In this document: positions 34,875-42,845 of the stretch, one piece after another | Layout of the letters: every line of letters begins with the position of its first letter | Position numbering within the stretch: the first letter of the stretch is position 1 | Assembly: GCF_900141755.1 (NCBI RefSeq) | Contig: NZ_LT670844.1 | Coordinates: forward strand, 7,288,501-7,352,500 | From: Bradyrhizobium lablabi | GTDB lineage: Bacteria; Pseudomonadota; Alphaproteobacteria; Rhizobiales; Xanthobacteraceae | Direction of reading: 5' to 3' | DNA length: 64,000 bases | Translations under genes and position numbers: made by a program | Notes under the pieces: generated by a model | Seen by the model: the letters and a program-made list of their open reading frames with translations, nothing else | Told to the model about the DNA's origin: nothing | The model's database searches: none

Positions 34875-35059
34875 CAAATAGCGCGAGCTGACAAATAGCG
34901 CGGACCGACGGATGGTACACACGGCCGGGTGACGCGGATTCCGCGTCGCTGCCGTGAAAAGGCCCCGTTCGCAGAACCATTCTGCCAGAATCTGAGTGCG
35001 GAAATGGACGCACTCACTTTCGCTGAATGCGTTTGTGCTGCGTCGAGGGGACATCGCGC

Positions 35060-36031
35060 ATGAACTGGGCCTGGGCTAGCTCGCTTGATCATATCTGGCG
35101 TTCGCCAACTTTCCCGATGTGGCTGACGCTGGCCGCGGCGGGATTCTTCGGGATCATCGTTCTGATCACGCTGTTGCGCGCCGAGAAATCGGTCGCCAAC
35201 GGCGCGCTGACGGTGATCACGCTATTGGCGATCGGCATCGCGGCCGCCGCCACCATCCGCGGCTTCGGTCCTTTCGATAGGACAGCGTCTTCCGAGCCGC
35301 CATCTTCCCGGCAGGCGAGCATCGCGCTGCCGGCACTGTCGTGTATCGACGATATTGCCGGGGAGACCGTGCTGACGGCGTGCGAAAAAGCGCTGTTCGG
35401 TGCGCCCGAAACCGCGGCGGCGGCGCTGTCCTATGCGGCGTCCCAGATCACGCGGCTGACCGCGCTCGGCGATGTCACCACCGCCAACAAGAGCATGACG
35501 CCTGAATTGCAGATGGTGCGCCGCGCGATCGAACGCGACCGCTACGGGCTGATGGCTTACGTGCTCGCCGCGCGCGACCATTGCACCGCCGCGGACTGCG
35601 CGGCGTTCCGCGCGCTGACGGATTATCACCAGATCGTCGTCAACATGGACGAGCGGACCTATGAGGGCCTGATCGCGCGTTACGCGCCGTCGTGGAACGC
35701 GCCGCCGCCCACGGCTGCGGCTCCAGTAGCAGCACTTGCGCCGACCATGCCGACGGGCAAACCCACCAACGCCGAGTTTCCCTCCGCAGCCTCGACCCCG
35801 CCCGTCAGCATCATGACGCCGGAACCGGGCACGGCGCCTGCGCCGCGCGCGGCTGCGGCGGCACCGGCGGCGAACGCGCCGCTGCCGTCACCGCGTCCAC
35901 CAGCCTCGGCCTTGGCGTCAGCGAAAAAGCCGGCTGCAGCCAAGCCCGCTCGCAGCGCCGCCGCCCCGGTTCAGATCGCGCCGACTGCGCCGGCGCCTGC
36001 AGCGTCAGCCCCGGCGGCGTCGAACGATTGA
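35060..36031 (+). CDS. Membrane protein with Pro/Ala-rich tail, unknown function
   Basis: 323 residues. Two membrane segments lie near the N-terminus (about 19-38 and 50-68). A globular region with four cysteines follows (about 90-225, including CIDDIAGETVLTACEKALFG). The tail of about 100 residues is dominated by Pro, Ala and Ser with late Lys residues. No family motif was recognised. The ATG 35060 is preceded by GAGGGG. The tail is unusual in being almost pure low complexity and could be a periplasmic or wall-spanning spacer. Confidence 0.68.
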   Translation: MNWAWASSLDHIWRSPTFPMWLTLAAAGFFGIIVLITLLRAEKSVANGALTVITLLAIGIAAAATIRGFGPFDRTASSEPPSSRQASIALPALSCIDDIAGETVLTACEKALFGAPETAAAALSYAASQITRLTALGDVTTANKSMTPELQMVRRAIERDRYGLMAYVLAARDHCTAADCAAFRALTDYHQIVVNMDERTYEGLIARYAPSWNAPPPTAAAPVAALAPTMPTGKPTNAEFPSAASTPPVSIMTPEPGTAPAPRAAAAAPAANAPLPSPRPPASALASAKKPAAAKPARSAAAPVQIAPTAPAPAASAPAASND

Positions 36032-36050
36032 TCCTCGCAGAAGCCGGCAA

Positions 36051-36094
36051 TCTTTTGGGGAAAACCGGTTTCCACTTCGCAGGATCATGCTCTA
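36051..36094. repeat. Dispersed 'AAACCGGTTTCCACTT' repeat
   Basis: Contains GGAAAACCGGTTTCCACTT and GGATCATGCTC, a frequent intergenic repeat in this group. The related sequence in inverse orientation is at 61586-61637. Confidence 0.6.
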
Positions 36095-36104
36095 ACGTCT
36101 TTCC

Positions 36105-36542
36105 ATGCCGCTACATCTCATCAAGCTTGCCGTCGGCTGCGAGTCGGTCAGGGAACTCAAAGGCTGGGTCGCCGAGCGGATGCAGACCGCCAGGAAAAAA
36201 GGCCTGCCGCTTCATCACATCCATATCACCCGGATGACGCCGAAGCGCGTCGACGAGATATTGGCGGGCGGCTCGCTATATTGGGTCATCCGGGGCGAGA
36301 TCGCCGCGCGGGAAAAGATCATCGCGATCGAGCCGTTCCGTGATCGCGACGGTATCGGGCGCTGCCGATTGGTGATGCAGCCCAAGGTGATCGCGGTGAT
36401 GCCGCGGCCGATGCGCCCGTTCCAGGGCTGGCGCTATTTTGCGCAAGCCGACACGCCGCAGGATCTCAAATCCGCCGGCACCGGCGTCGCCGCCATGCCC
36501 GAGCCGCTCCGCCGCGAACTGCGCGACCTCGGGCTGCTATAG
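36105..36542 (+). CDS. DUF1489 family protein
   Basis: 145-residue protein matching DUF1489, an alphaproteobacterial family of unknown function: 'HLIKLAVGCESVRELKGWV' near the start, 'HHIHITRMTPKRVDEIL', 'GSLYWVIRGEI' and a C-terminal 'PFQGWRYFAQADTPQDL'. No signal peptide. The stop is followed by a dispersed repeat of about 200 bases. Confidence 0.88.
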   Translation: MPLHLIKLAVGCESVRELKGWVAERMQTARKKGLPLHHIHITRMTPKRVDEILAGGSLYWVIRGEIAAREKIIAIEPFRDRDGIGRCRLVMQPKVIAVMPRPMRPFQGWRYFAQADTPQDLKSAGTGVAAMPEPLRRELRDLGLL

Positions 36543-36596
36543 AGCGTCCTAGAGCATGATGATTTTGAGTTGAATCGTCGCCTGTGCAAGTTCGAT

Positions 36597-36797
36597 CACC
36601 TCGCCCCGCTTGCGGGGAGAGGCATAGGCCGCCTTGGCGGCCGTCCTTAGATAAGAAGGACGCCGAAGCGAAGCTTCGGCTATGTCGCGCAGCGATCCGG
36701 GTGAGGGGGATTCTCCGCATAATTTGTGCTTCACCATTCGCGGAAACAGCCCCTCACCCCAACCCTCTCCCCGCAAGAGCGGGGCGAGGGGGAAGTC
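36597..36797. repeat. Dispersed intergenic repeat (CCTCGCCCCGCTTGCGGGGAG type)
   Basis: Bounded by complementary CCTCGCCCCGC and GCGGGGCGAGG, with internal hairpins (CCGCCTTGGCGG, GAAGCGAAGCTTCGGC). It contains the phrase 'CCCTCACCCCAACCCTCTCC', characteristic of a widespread rhizobial intergenic repeat. Lies between DUF1489 and panC. Confidence 0.75.
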
Positions 36798-36822
36798 ACC
36801 GCTGCGCCTCAACCTAAAGTCA

Positions 36823-37680
36823 TCACGCTCTGACCGCGATATTGTCGATCAGCCGCGTGGCGCCGATTCGCGCCGCGACCAGGATCCGCATCGGCCCATC
36901 TTTGACGGACGTGACCGGCGCCAGCGTCTCGGCGTGGCGGAGTTCGAAATAATCCAGTGCAAAACCGGCGCCGGTGACGAGGGCCGCGCCTTCGGCCATC
37001 GCCGCCGCGATCTCCTCGCCGGCGCGCAAGGCCTGCACGCTCGCCTGCATCGCGCGGTAGAGTTCCGGCGCGGCACGGCGCTGATCCGGCGACAGATAGA
37101 CGTTTCGCGAGGACATGGCGAGCCCGTCGCGCTCGCGCACGGTTCTCGAGCCGATCACCTTGACGCCGAGGTCGAGATCGACGGCCATCCGGGTCACCAC
37201 CCGCAATTGCTGGAAATCCTTTTCCCCGAAGATCGCAAAATCCGGCCGGACCTGGGTGAACAGCTTGCCGACCACGGTGGCGACGCCGGCGAAGAAATGC
37301 GGCCGGAAGCGATCCTCCAGCCCCGCGATGGCGGGTCCCTCAGTCAGGATCTTGGTGGCGAAGCCGTCGGGGTACATGGTCTTGACGTCTGGATTCCAAA
37401 TCAGGTCGACGTCCTCATTGGCAAGCCTTGCGACATCGGCCTTCCAGGTGCGCGGGTACGAACCAAAATCCTCGGTCGGCGCGAACTGGGTCGGGTTGAC
37501 GAAGATCGAAACGATCACCCGTCTGGCGCGGCGTTTTGCCAGCCGGACCAGCGACACATGGCCGTCATGGAGTGCTCCCATGGTTGGCACCAGCGCGGTG
37601 GTGGCCTTCTTCGCGCGAAGGCTGTCCATGGCGCGACGCAATGCGGGGATCGTGCGGGCGATCATGGGGGTTCGCGGCAT
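36823..37680 (-). CDS. panC: Pantothenate synthetase
   Basis: 285-residue enzyme condensing pantoate and beta-alanine with ATP in coenzyme A synthesis. Motifs: '[16 protein letters not shown]' with the HIGH-like HDGH, FVNPTQF, the ATP-binding '[15 protein letters not shown]' region, and '[14 protein letters not shown]' (KMSKS-equivalent). The ATG at 37680 gives the family length; an alternative ATG lies five codons in. Confidence 0.95.
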   Translation of the reverse strand: MPRTPMIARTIPALRRAMDSLRAKKATTALVPTMGALHDGHVSLVRLAKRRARRVIVSIFVNPTQFAPTEDFGSYPRTWKADVARLANEDVDLIWNPDVKTMYPDGFATKILTEGPAIAGLEDRFRPHFFAGVATVVGKLFTQVRPDFAIFGEKDFQQLRVVTRMAVDLDLGVKVIGSRTVRERDGLAMSSRNVYLSPDQRRAAPELYRAMQASVQALRAGEEIAAAMAEGAALVTGAGFALDYFELRHAETLAPVTSVKDGPMRILVAARIGATRLIDNIAVRA

Positions 37681-37888
37681 CGGGGTTCGATCTTTGGGGG
37701 TTAAGGAACCGGCCGGCTCCGAGCCTCTCGGCGGGAACGAAGACCTTATCAACGCCAACGCTTGGTCGCCAAGCCGTCGCCGCGCGGACGAGACTTGCAC
37801 GCGCGAGAATCAGCGCCCGGCAATTGTGCGTTCGATCACAGACGCGCCGATCCGGACGTGCGATCCACGATTAAGTCACACCATCAGC

Positions 37889-37900
37889 GATTCAAGAATC
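37889..37900. promoter_or_regulatory. Paired GANTC (CcrM methylation) sites upstream of mipZ
   Basis: GATTC (37889-37893) and GAATC (37896-37900) form an inverted pair 63-74 bases before the mipZ start. In Caulobacter the mipZ promoter is a known CcrM-methylation-dependent GcrA target, so these may be cell-cycle control sites. Confidence 0.6.
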
Positions 37901-37962
37901 TTATCACGCAATTTACTTGACCGAAGTCGCGCGTAATTTGATGATGCTGCAAGGGTCGAAAA

Positions 37963-38886
37963 ATGCTGCTGCAGGCTAGTCAGGGGCAATCGGGCTCGGC
38001 GCACGTGGTCGTGCTGGGCAACGAGAAGGGCGGGTCGGGAAAATCCACGACGGCCTTGCATATCGCCGTTGCCTTGATGAAAGCCGGCCAGCGCGTCGCC
38101 ACCATCGACCTCGATTGCCGCCAGCAGAGTTTCACCCGTTACATCAACAACCGAAGCGCCTGGGCCCGCCGCACCGGGCTCGATCTCGAAATTCCCGTGC
38201 ATTGCTGCATCAAGCTCGGCCAGACCATGCAGATCGCGGAGAATGAAACCTCCGAGTTCCAGCAATTCATGGATGCCGTCAGCGTGGTCGAGCGTATCTT
38301 CGATTTCATCGTGATCGATACACCGGGGTCGGACAGCTATTTGATGCGGCTGGCGCATTCGATGGCCGACACGCTGGTGACGCCGATCAACGACAGCTTT
38401 CTGGATTTCGACGTGCTCGGAACCGTCGATCCCCAAACCTATGCCGTGACCGGCGAGAGCCATTATGCGGAGATGGTGCGCGACACCAGGCGAAAACGCC
38501 GCCAGCTCGACGGAGCCACCTCCGACTGGATCGTGGTCCGCAACCGGCTGTCGATGCTGGGCTCGCGCAACAAGCAGCTGGTCGCCGACGGCCTCAACGA
38601 ATTATCGTTCCGGCTAGGTTTTCGCGCGATCGACGGCTTTGCCGAGCGCGTGGTCTATCGCGAGTTCTTTCCGCGCGGGCTGACCGCGCTCGACGATCTC
38701 GATGAGGCAACGCTGGGCACCCGCCCGAACCTCGGCCATGTCACCGCGCGCGAGGAGGTCACGAGCCTGCTGCGCCAGCTAAAACTGCCGCTCGACGAAC
38801 GCGGCCGCCGCCGCGCCGCCAACCGCGCCGAGTGGTTCACCCAGGTCGACAAGCCGCTCGAAGTGCACGACATTCTCGGCGCGTGA
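37963..38886 (+). CDS. mipZ: Division plane positioning ATPase MipZ
   Basis: 307-residue ParA/MinD-type ATPase that inhibits FtsZ away from midcell in alphaproteobacteria. The deviant Walker A 'GNEKGGSGKSTTALHIA' is at about 19-35, followed by the Walker A' 'ATIDLDCRQQSFTRYI' and 'DFIVIDTPGSDSYLMRLAHS'. The N-terminal 12 residues are a short unstructured leader. It is divergent from panC, an order seen in related genomes. Paired GANTC sites upstream suggest CcrM/GcrA control. A moderate GGG ribosome binding site precedes the ATG. Confidence 0.94.
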   Translation: MLLQASQGQSGSAHVVVLGNEKGGSGKSTTALHIAVALMKAGQRVATIDLDCRQQSFTRYINNRSAWARRTGLDLEIPVHCCIKLGQTMQIAENETSEFQQFMDAVSVVERIFDFIVIDTPGSDSYLMRLAHSMADTLVTPINDSFLDFDVLGTVDPQTYAVTGESHYAEMVRDTRRKRRQLDGATSDWIVVRNRLSMLGSRNKQLVADGLNELSFRLGFRAIDGFAERVVYREFFPRGLTALDDLDEATLGTRPNLGHVTAREEVTSLLRQLKLPLDERGRRRAANRAEWFTQVDKPLEVHDILGA

Positions 38887-38932
38887 TTTGCTATTGCCCA
38901 AATAATGCGCTCGCGCGATCGCTTCGCTGTGT

Positions 38933-39124
38933 CGCGACGGCAACAGCTCGGGCGCTTCCTTCGTCGTCAACGGCGCGGCGCAAGCGAGCGATTCCGCACT
39001 GACCACGGCCTCTGCCGAGATGAAATGGATGAACGGCTGGTCCGCCGCCGCGACCTTTGAAGGCGAGTTCTCTGATGTCACCCGCTCCTACGCCGGGAAG
39101 GGCGTCGTCCGGTACACTTGGTAA
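38933..39124 (+). pseudogene. C-terminal remnant of an autotransporter beta-barrel protein
   Basis: Without any start codon, this stretch encodes about 60 residues that match the last strands of an autotransporter beta-barrel: 'GASFVVNGAAQASDSALTTA', then MKWMNGWSAAATFEGEFSDVTRSY and AGKGVVRYTW-stop. It shows the alternating pattern and the aromatic C-terminus used by the BAM machinery. The rest of the barrel and the passenger are absent. The TAA ends at 39124, so the remnant's last codons overlap the 3' end of the opposite-strand tRNA-Leu-like gene. Confidence 0.7.
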
Positions 39125-39219
39125 GCCCGTCGGGAGTTGAACCCGAAAGTCCCAGATTCAAAGCCGTGAACCTTTCGCTTCTAAGGCGAACGGCTCGATC
39201 AATTGTGCTAACGGGGCTT
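39119..39219 (-). tRNA. Atypical tRNA-Leu-like gene (anticodon TAG)
   Basis: 101-base tRNA-like sequence with encoded CCA. The anticodon stem TTCGC/GCGAA is perfect with loop CTTAGAA (TAG, reading CUA). The T-arm TCGGG-TTCAACT-CCCGA is perfect. The acceptor AAGCCC..CGGGCTT pairs except for an extra C; the D-arm resembles GTTAGCTCAATTGGTAGAGC with several substitutions (an A:A mismatch and loss of the second G of GG). The variable arm is long, about 27 bases. It may be functional, phage-type or decaying. It abuts the next tRNA with no gap. Confidence 0.6.
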
Positions 39220-39312
39220 TGGCGGGTAGGGATGAATTCGAACCAACTATGTTCACCACACAGGGATCAGATTTACAGTCTGACGCAACACCGCCATCGT
39301 TGCCGCCTACCC
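39220..39312 (-). tRNA. Atypical tRNA-Tyr (anticodon GTA)
   Basis: 93-base class II tRNA on the minus strand with encoded CCA. The acceptor stem GGGTAGG/CCTACCC is perfect, as are the D-stem GCAAC/GTTGC (loop with GG) and the anticodon stem TCAGA/TCTGA with loop CTGTAAA (GTA, Tyr). The T-stem has one mismatch (T:T) and one G:U. The long variable arm suits tyrosine. The sequence differs from the usual alphaproteobacterial tRNA-Tyr, suggesting foreign origin. It is the most intact member of the three-gene cluster. Confidence 0.78.
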
Positions 39313-39360
39313 AAAGGCAAAACGCGGAGGAGCGTCAGTAAGGTAACAGGAGGAGCGGGA

Positions 39361-39439
39361 GGGTCGGGGCGGCAGGATTTGAACCTGCGATCCCAGTATT
39401 CCAAGTGCGGCGGGGGCGGCCAAACTCCCCCACGCCCTC
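39361..39439 (-). tRNA. Degenerate tRNA-Pro-like gene (anticodon TGG)
   Basis: About 79 bases. The 3' half is canonical for tRNA-Pro: T-arm GCAGG-TTCAAAT-CCTGC and acceptor strand CGCCCCG-A-CC, but with CCC in place of CCA. The D-stem GGGG/CCCC has a GG-containing loop. The acceptor 5' strand mismatches at positions 1 and 2, and the anticodon stem around loop CTTGGAA (TGG) has two mismatches. It is probably a pseudo-tRNA or a strongly divergent mobile-element tRNA. Confidence 0.5.
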
Positions 39440-39467
39440 AGTCGAGCGCGGTTGTACGGGAGAATTG

Positions 39468-39953
39468 TTGACCATCGAAGTCATGCAAATCGCTTACCAT
39501 CAACAACGTAATTTAAGCAAGTCCCAGATGCCCTACCAAATCCACGAGGTTAATGGCGTCAGCTTCGCAGCAACAATCAACGCCTTTAATAAACTCGTGC
39601 CAGCATGGCCGGAGCTGCAGCAGCGTCATTTCACTAACGGATATTGGTGGTTCGCTTATCTTGACGACAAACCAGTTGCATTCGCTGGTTTGGTTCCTTT
39701 CGAACCATTTCCCAATATAGGATATCTCAAACGCTGCTATGTCATGCCGGATCATCATGGGCATGGATTGCAGCTTAGATTGATGTCCGCGCGAGAAGTG
39801 AAGGCCAAGCAATTGGGCTGGACGCATCTCGTTTCAGAATGCCGCGCCGAAAATAAATTCTCAGTTGCCAACTTTCTCAAGGCCGGATTTGAGCTATGCG
39901 AGCCGGAGCAGCCCTGGGAGGAGAATTCGGTATATTGGGTGAAGAGGCTTTGA
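39468..39953 (+). CDS. GNAT-family N-acetyltransferase
   Basis: About 161 residues. The acetyl-CoA-binding core is visible: 'AYLDDKPVAFAGLVPFEPF' (strands 2-3), 'IGYLKRCYVMPDHHGHGLQL' with the Q/R-x-x-G-x-G/A-type loop (HHGHGLQL) and 'ECRAENKFSVANFLKAGFEL'. The substrate is unknown. Codon use is markedly less GC-rich than the core genes, consistent with a phage or island origin. TTG 39468 has GGGAGA upstream; ATG 39483 is the alternative start. It is divergent from the tRNA cluster. Confidence 0.75.
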   Translation: MTIEVMQIAYHQQRNLSKSQMPYQIHEVNGVSFAATINAFNKLVPAWPELQQRHFTNGYWWFAYLDDKPVAFAGLVPFEPFPNIGYLKRCYVMPDHHGHGLQLRLMSAREVKAKQLGWTHLVSECRAENKFSVANFLKAGFELCEPEQPWEENSVYWVKRL

Positions 39954-39995
39954 TGGCACGATGAGCCATTGAAGTGGACGGCGCCGCCGCGATCG

Positions 39996-40092
39996 CGCTT
40001 CATACGAAGCATTTACGATTTTGTCCGCACCCATCAGACGCTCAAGCGATGGCCGCTGGGGTTTCGAAGAAACTTGGTCGGTCAAAAACTAG
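39996..40092 (+). pseudogene. Transposase C-terminal remnant
   Basis: In one frame the plus strand reads IYDFVRTHQTLK, and after a one-base shift it reads AMAAGVSKKL. Together they match the 'hYNFVRiHqTLk..PAMAAGVs' C-terminus of DDE transposases common in rhizobia. It is short, frameshifted and lacks the rest of the gene, so it is insertion sequence debris. Confidence 0.45.
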
Positions 40093-40169
40093 CCGGTGGG
40101 TAACTTTTCCAAACTGACCCCACTGCCGCGCATTCCGGCCGGGCGGAAACCGGCTGGTTCCCGGCGGGC

Positions 40170-40203
40170 AGTTCCATGGCCGCCACAGTTCCATGGCCGC
40201 CAC
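40170..40203 (+). repeat. 17-bp tandem duplication
   Basis: AGTTCCATGGCCGCCAC is present twice, head to tail, with no spacer, in the gene-free stretch 39954-40489 before the hydrolase. Nothing else in that stretch is recognised apart from the transposase remnant. Confidence 0.9.
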
Positions 40204-40426
40204 AAGGAACCGCCTCAAAGAAACGTTCTATCTCCGGCTTTTACCGCGATTTTACCCAAGATTTGAACCGAACCTTGATCTGTCCCGTCTCACAGTGCGA
40301 GCACAAGCGGGGTGGCACTTTCCGGTTGTGCACTGCCCAATTATGGTGCGCCGCACAAGGAACAGGCGGTCAAGTCACAACATTTACTCTTCCCGTCACG
40401 GGGGCGTGACATATATCCTTAACAAG

Positions 40427-40468
40427 GGACCGAAGAGTCCCGGTACTGGAACAGGGCCCCTTAAGGGG
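40427..40468 (+). promoter_or_regulatory. Hairpin-forming leader of the secreted hydrolase
   Basis: GGGAC-CGAAGA-GTCCC (40427-40442) and the 12-bp palindrome CCCCTTAAGGGG (40457-40468) lie just before the GAGGA ribosome binding site at about 40481. They could be transcript leader structures or sites for a regulator. Confidence 0.35.
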
Positions 40469-40489
40469 ACGGCGTAAGCCGAGGACAAC

Positions 40490-41350
40490 ATGAAGCGTGG
40501 AATTACCATTCTGCTTTCGCTTTGCGTGCTCGTGACCGTTGGATATTTCACCGCGAGCAAATGGGCGATCCGTCACGAGACGATCACCTTCCTTGACCCG
40601 ACACGCGACAACCGCCCGGTGGCCGTCGACGTCGCGGTCAGGCGCGACAAGGAGCTGCAGGCCAATGCCGGCATGCTCACGCTGCCGGTTGCGATCCTCA
40701 ATCACGGCAACACCGTCAAATTCACCGAATATTCCTTCCTCGCAAACGCGTTCGCCGCCCGCGGCTATCTCGTCGTGAGTATCCAGCACGATCTGCCGAC
40801 CGATCCGCCGATGGTGACGAAAGTCGGCGAGCTTTATGTTGGCCGTCTGCCGCAGTACCAGCGCGACATCGCCAACATCAAGTTCGCGATCGAGGAAATG
40901 CAGAAGGTCCAGGCCAACGCCGACTACGACCATCTGACCATGGTGGGACACTCCATGGGCGCCGACGTCTCGCTCTACTTCGCCAAACTGTACCCCGACC
41001 ACATCAAGAAGGTCGTGACGCTCGACAATCTGCGCGTGCCGTTCATGACCGACGGCCGATTCAAGATCCTCTCGTTCCGCTCCAAGGATCCTGTCTTCAA
41101 GACCGACCCCGGGGTCATTCCGGCCGACGATGTCTGCGAGAAGGCCGGCATTACGGTGGTCCGCACCGGCTTCCAGCACAACGATATGCGCGATACCGGT
41201 CCTGACGAAGCGAAGGCATCGATCCAGGGCATGCTCGACAAATTCCTGGATGATGACAGCCCGCTCAAGCCGGTCGAAACCACCACCCCTGTCATGACCG
41301 ATGCCGGTCCGGTCGCGCCCTATGCGCCGGTTGGGCCGGTCCAGAACTGA
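40490..41350 (+). CDS. Secreted/membrane-anchored alpha/beta hydrolase (paralogue A)
   Basis: 286-residue protein with an uncleaved or cleaved N-terminal hydrophobic segment (about 5-24). The alpha/beta hydrolase core contains 'LPVAILNHGNTVKFTEYSFL' (oxyanion region), the nucleophile elbow GHSMGA (Ser, about residue 155), and a C-terminal His in TGFQHNDM. It is highly similar over its length to the protein at 50585-51439 (shared 'VVTLDNLRVPFMTDG'), which is on the opposite strand. The substrate is unknown. The C-terminal 35 residues are Pro/Thr/Val-rich and differ between the two copies. Confidence 0.8.
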   Translation: MKRGITILLSLCVLVTVGYFTASKWAIRHETITFLDPTRDNRPVAVDVAVRRDKELQANAGMLTLPVAILNHGNTVKFTEYSFLANAFAARGYLVVSIQHDLPTDPPMVTKVGELYVGRLPQYQRDIANIKFAIEEMQKVQANADYDHLTMVGHSMGADVSLYFAKLYPDHIKKVVTLDNLRVPFMTDGRFKILSFRSKDPVFKTDPGVIPADDVCEKAGITVVRTGFQHNDMRDTGPDEAKASIQGMLDKFLDDDSPLKPVETTTPVMTDAGPVAPYAPVGPVQN

Positions 41351-41492
41351 AAAACTGACCGGCGCCAGCATCCTGCCCTGACCGAAGCTTCGATCGCGCT
41401 CCGCGGGCGTTGCCCTTTTGCGCCCTTTGCACGCATTGACCGTTCGCCGATCCCGGCCCACATAGAGCTTGCAGCTTTTTTGCGAGCCGCTG

Positions 41493-42260
41493 ATGTCCCG
41501 CGAACCGACCAAACCGAAATCCGAGGGCGAAGTGTCGCCCGCGCAAAAGGCCGCGTCCGGCAAAGCCGGTTCGCTGCCGGAGACAAAAGCCTCGGCCTCG
41601 GAGGACATCGCCGCCTTTGTCGCCAAGGCGCACGCGATGTCGCCGCATGCCGCAGGCGCGCGGGGCCGGCTGGTGTTCGCGCTCGATGCCACCATGAGCC
41701 GGCAGCCGACCTGGGATTTGGCCTGCGCGCTGCAGGCCGACATGTTTCGCGAAGCGGCCTCGCTTGGCAGTCTCGATATCCGCCTGGTCTATTATCGCGG
41801 CCTCAACGAGTGCCGCGCCTCGGGGTGGATTTCCGACAGCGCGCAATTGGCAAAGCTGATGAGCAAGATCGATTGCCGCGGCGGCAACACCCAGATCGGC
41901 AAGGTGCTTTCCGAAGCGCGCCGCGAGGCGGTGGCGTCCGCCGTGCGCGCGGTGGTGTTCGTCGGCGACGCCATGGAGGAGCAGGTCGACGCGCTCTGCG
42001 TCAAGGCCGGCGAACTCGGGCTGCTCAAAGTGCCGGTGTTCATGTTTCAGGAAGGTCATGACGACACCGCCGAGCGGGCGTTCCGGGAGATCGCGCGTCT
42101 GACCGGCGGAGCCTGGTGCAGGTTCGATCCCGGCGCCGCGGCGCAATTGCGCGAATTGTTGCGCGCCGCGGCCGCCTATGCGGCCGGCGGACGCGAGGCG
42201 CTATTGCGATTGTCTAGAACCGGCGCCGGCGCCGCCAAATTGCTCGGCCAGATGAGGTGA
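41493..42260 (+). CDS. VWA domain-containing protein
   Basis: 255-residue cytoplasmic protein. Residues 1-45 are a Lys/Ala/Ser/Glu-rich disordered leader. From about 60 it is a von Willebrand A-type fold, with 'GRLVFALDATMSRQPTWDLA' carrying the MIDAS D-x-T-x-S and a later 'VVFVGDAMEE'. Metal-dependent protein binding is expected. It is followed after two minus-strand genes by a J-domain membrane protein. No partner AAA+ ATPase (MoxR) is nearby. Confidence 0.82.
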   Translation: MSREPTKPKSEGEVSPAQKAASGKAGSLPETKASASEDIAAFVAKAHAMSPHAAGARGRLVFALDATMSRQPTWDLACALQADMFREAASLGSLDIRLVYYRGLNECRASGWISDSAQLAKLMSKIDCRGGNTQIGKVLSEARREAVASAVRAVVFVGDAMEEQVDALCVKAGELGLLKVPVFMFQEGHDDTAERAFREIARLTGGAWCRFDPGAAAQLRELLRAAAAYAAGGREALLRLSRTGAGAAKLLGQMR

Positions 42261-42273
42261 TGCCAATTGCTCT

Positions 42274-42804
42274 TTAGGGATCGAGATGGGCAACGCCCAT
42301 CTGTTTGAGCAGCGTCAGATTATCTTCGATGTGCCAATTGTCCGCGATCTTGCCGTCTTCGACTTTGACGAGATCGGTGGCGATGAAGTCGATCTCCTGG
42401 CCGTGGCCCTGGGTTTGCCCGAGCTTGCCGGTGAAATGGCCGGTGAATTTCATGTGCACGGTAACGTAGCTTCCGGCGACGATCATTTTTTCCACGACCA
42501 CTTTGAGGTCCGGTACCGCGCCGCGGAACTGCCGCGACGCGAAAGCCGGGCCCTCCGGTCCCTGGGGCCGGCCGGGCGGCAGCGTGTGATCGGTGAAGTT
42601 GGCGGCGATAGCCTGCTTCAAGAGGCTCTCGTCGCCGCTGTTCCAGAATTCGTAGAACGCGCGGACCGCTTTTAGGCCGGCTTCGCCTTGCGGACTGCCG
42701 ATCGGCGCGGCGATCACGAGGTCGTTGATCTCTACGCTCTCGGCTGTGGTGGCCGACGCCAAGACCGCGACCGCCGCCACGACAAGACTGATCTTAATCG
42801 ACAT
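42274..42804 (-). CDS. Secreted SnoaL-like/ester cyclase-family protein
   Basis: 176-residue exported NTF2-fold protein. A signal peptide (1-21) is followed by the SnoaL-type domain with 'AVRAFYEFWNSGDESLLKQA', 'NFTDHTLPPGRPQGPEG' and the closing 'KVEDGKIADNWHIEDNLTLL'. Ester cyclase and hydroxylase activities occur in this superfamily; none can be assigned. The next gene upstream (DUF302) is co-directional, with a gap of about 40 bases. Confidence 0.8.
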   Translation of the reverse strand: MSIKISLVVAAVAVLASATTAESVEINDLVIAAPIGSPQGEAGLKAVRAFYEFWNSGDESLLKQAIAANFTDHTLPPGRPQGPEGPAFASRQFRGAVPDLKVVVEKMIVAGSYVTVHMKFTGHFTGKLGQTQGHGQEIDFIATDLVKVEDGKIADNWHIEDNLTLLKQMGVAHLDP

Positions 42805-42845
42805 GGCGTTGTTCCCGATCACGACAAAGCCATCGCGCCAAAGCG

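Noticed and set aside
39119..39219. Amber suppressor tRNA
   Set aside because: The anticodon reads TAG, which decodes CUA leucine codons. A suppressor of UAG stop codons would need CTA.
39118..39471. A 117-codon plus-strand frame across the tRNA mini-array
   Set aside because: Its translation consists of the typical antisense-tRNA pattern (GVEPESPRFK, QDLNLRSQYS), so it is not a protein gene.
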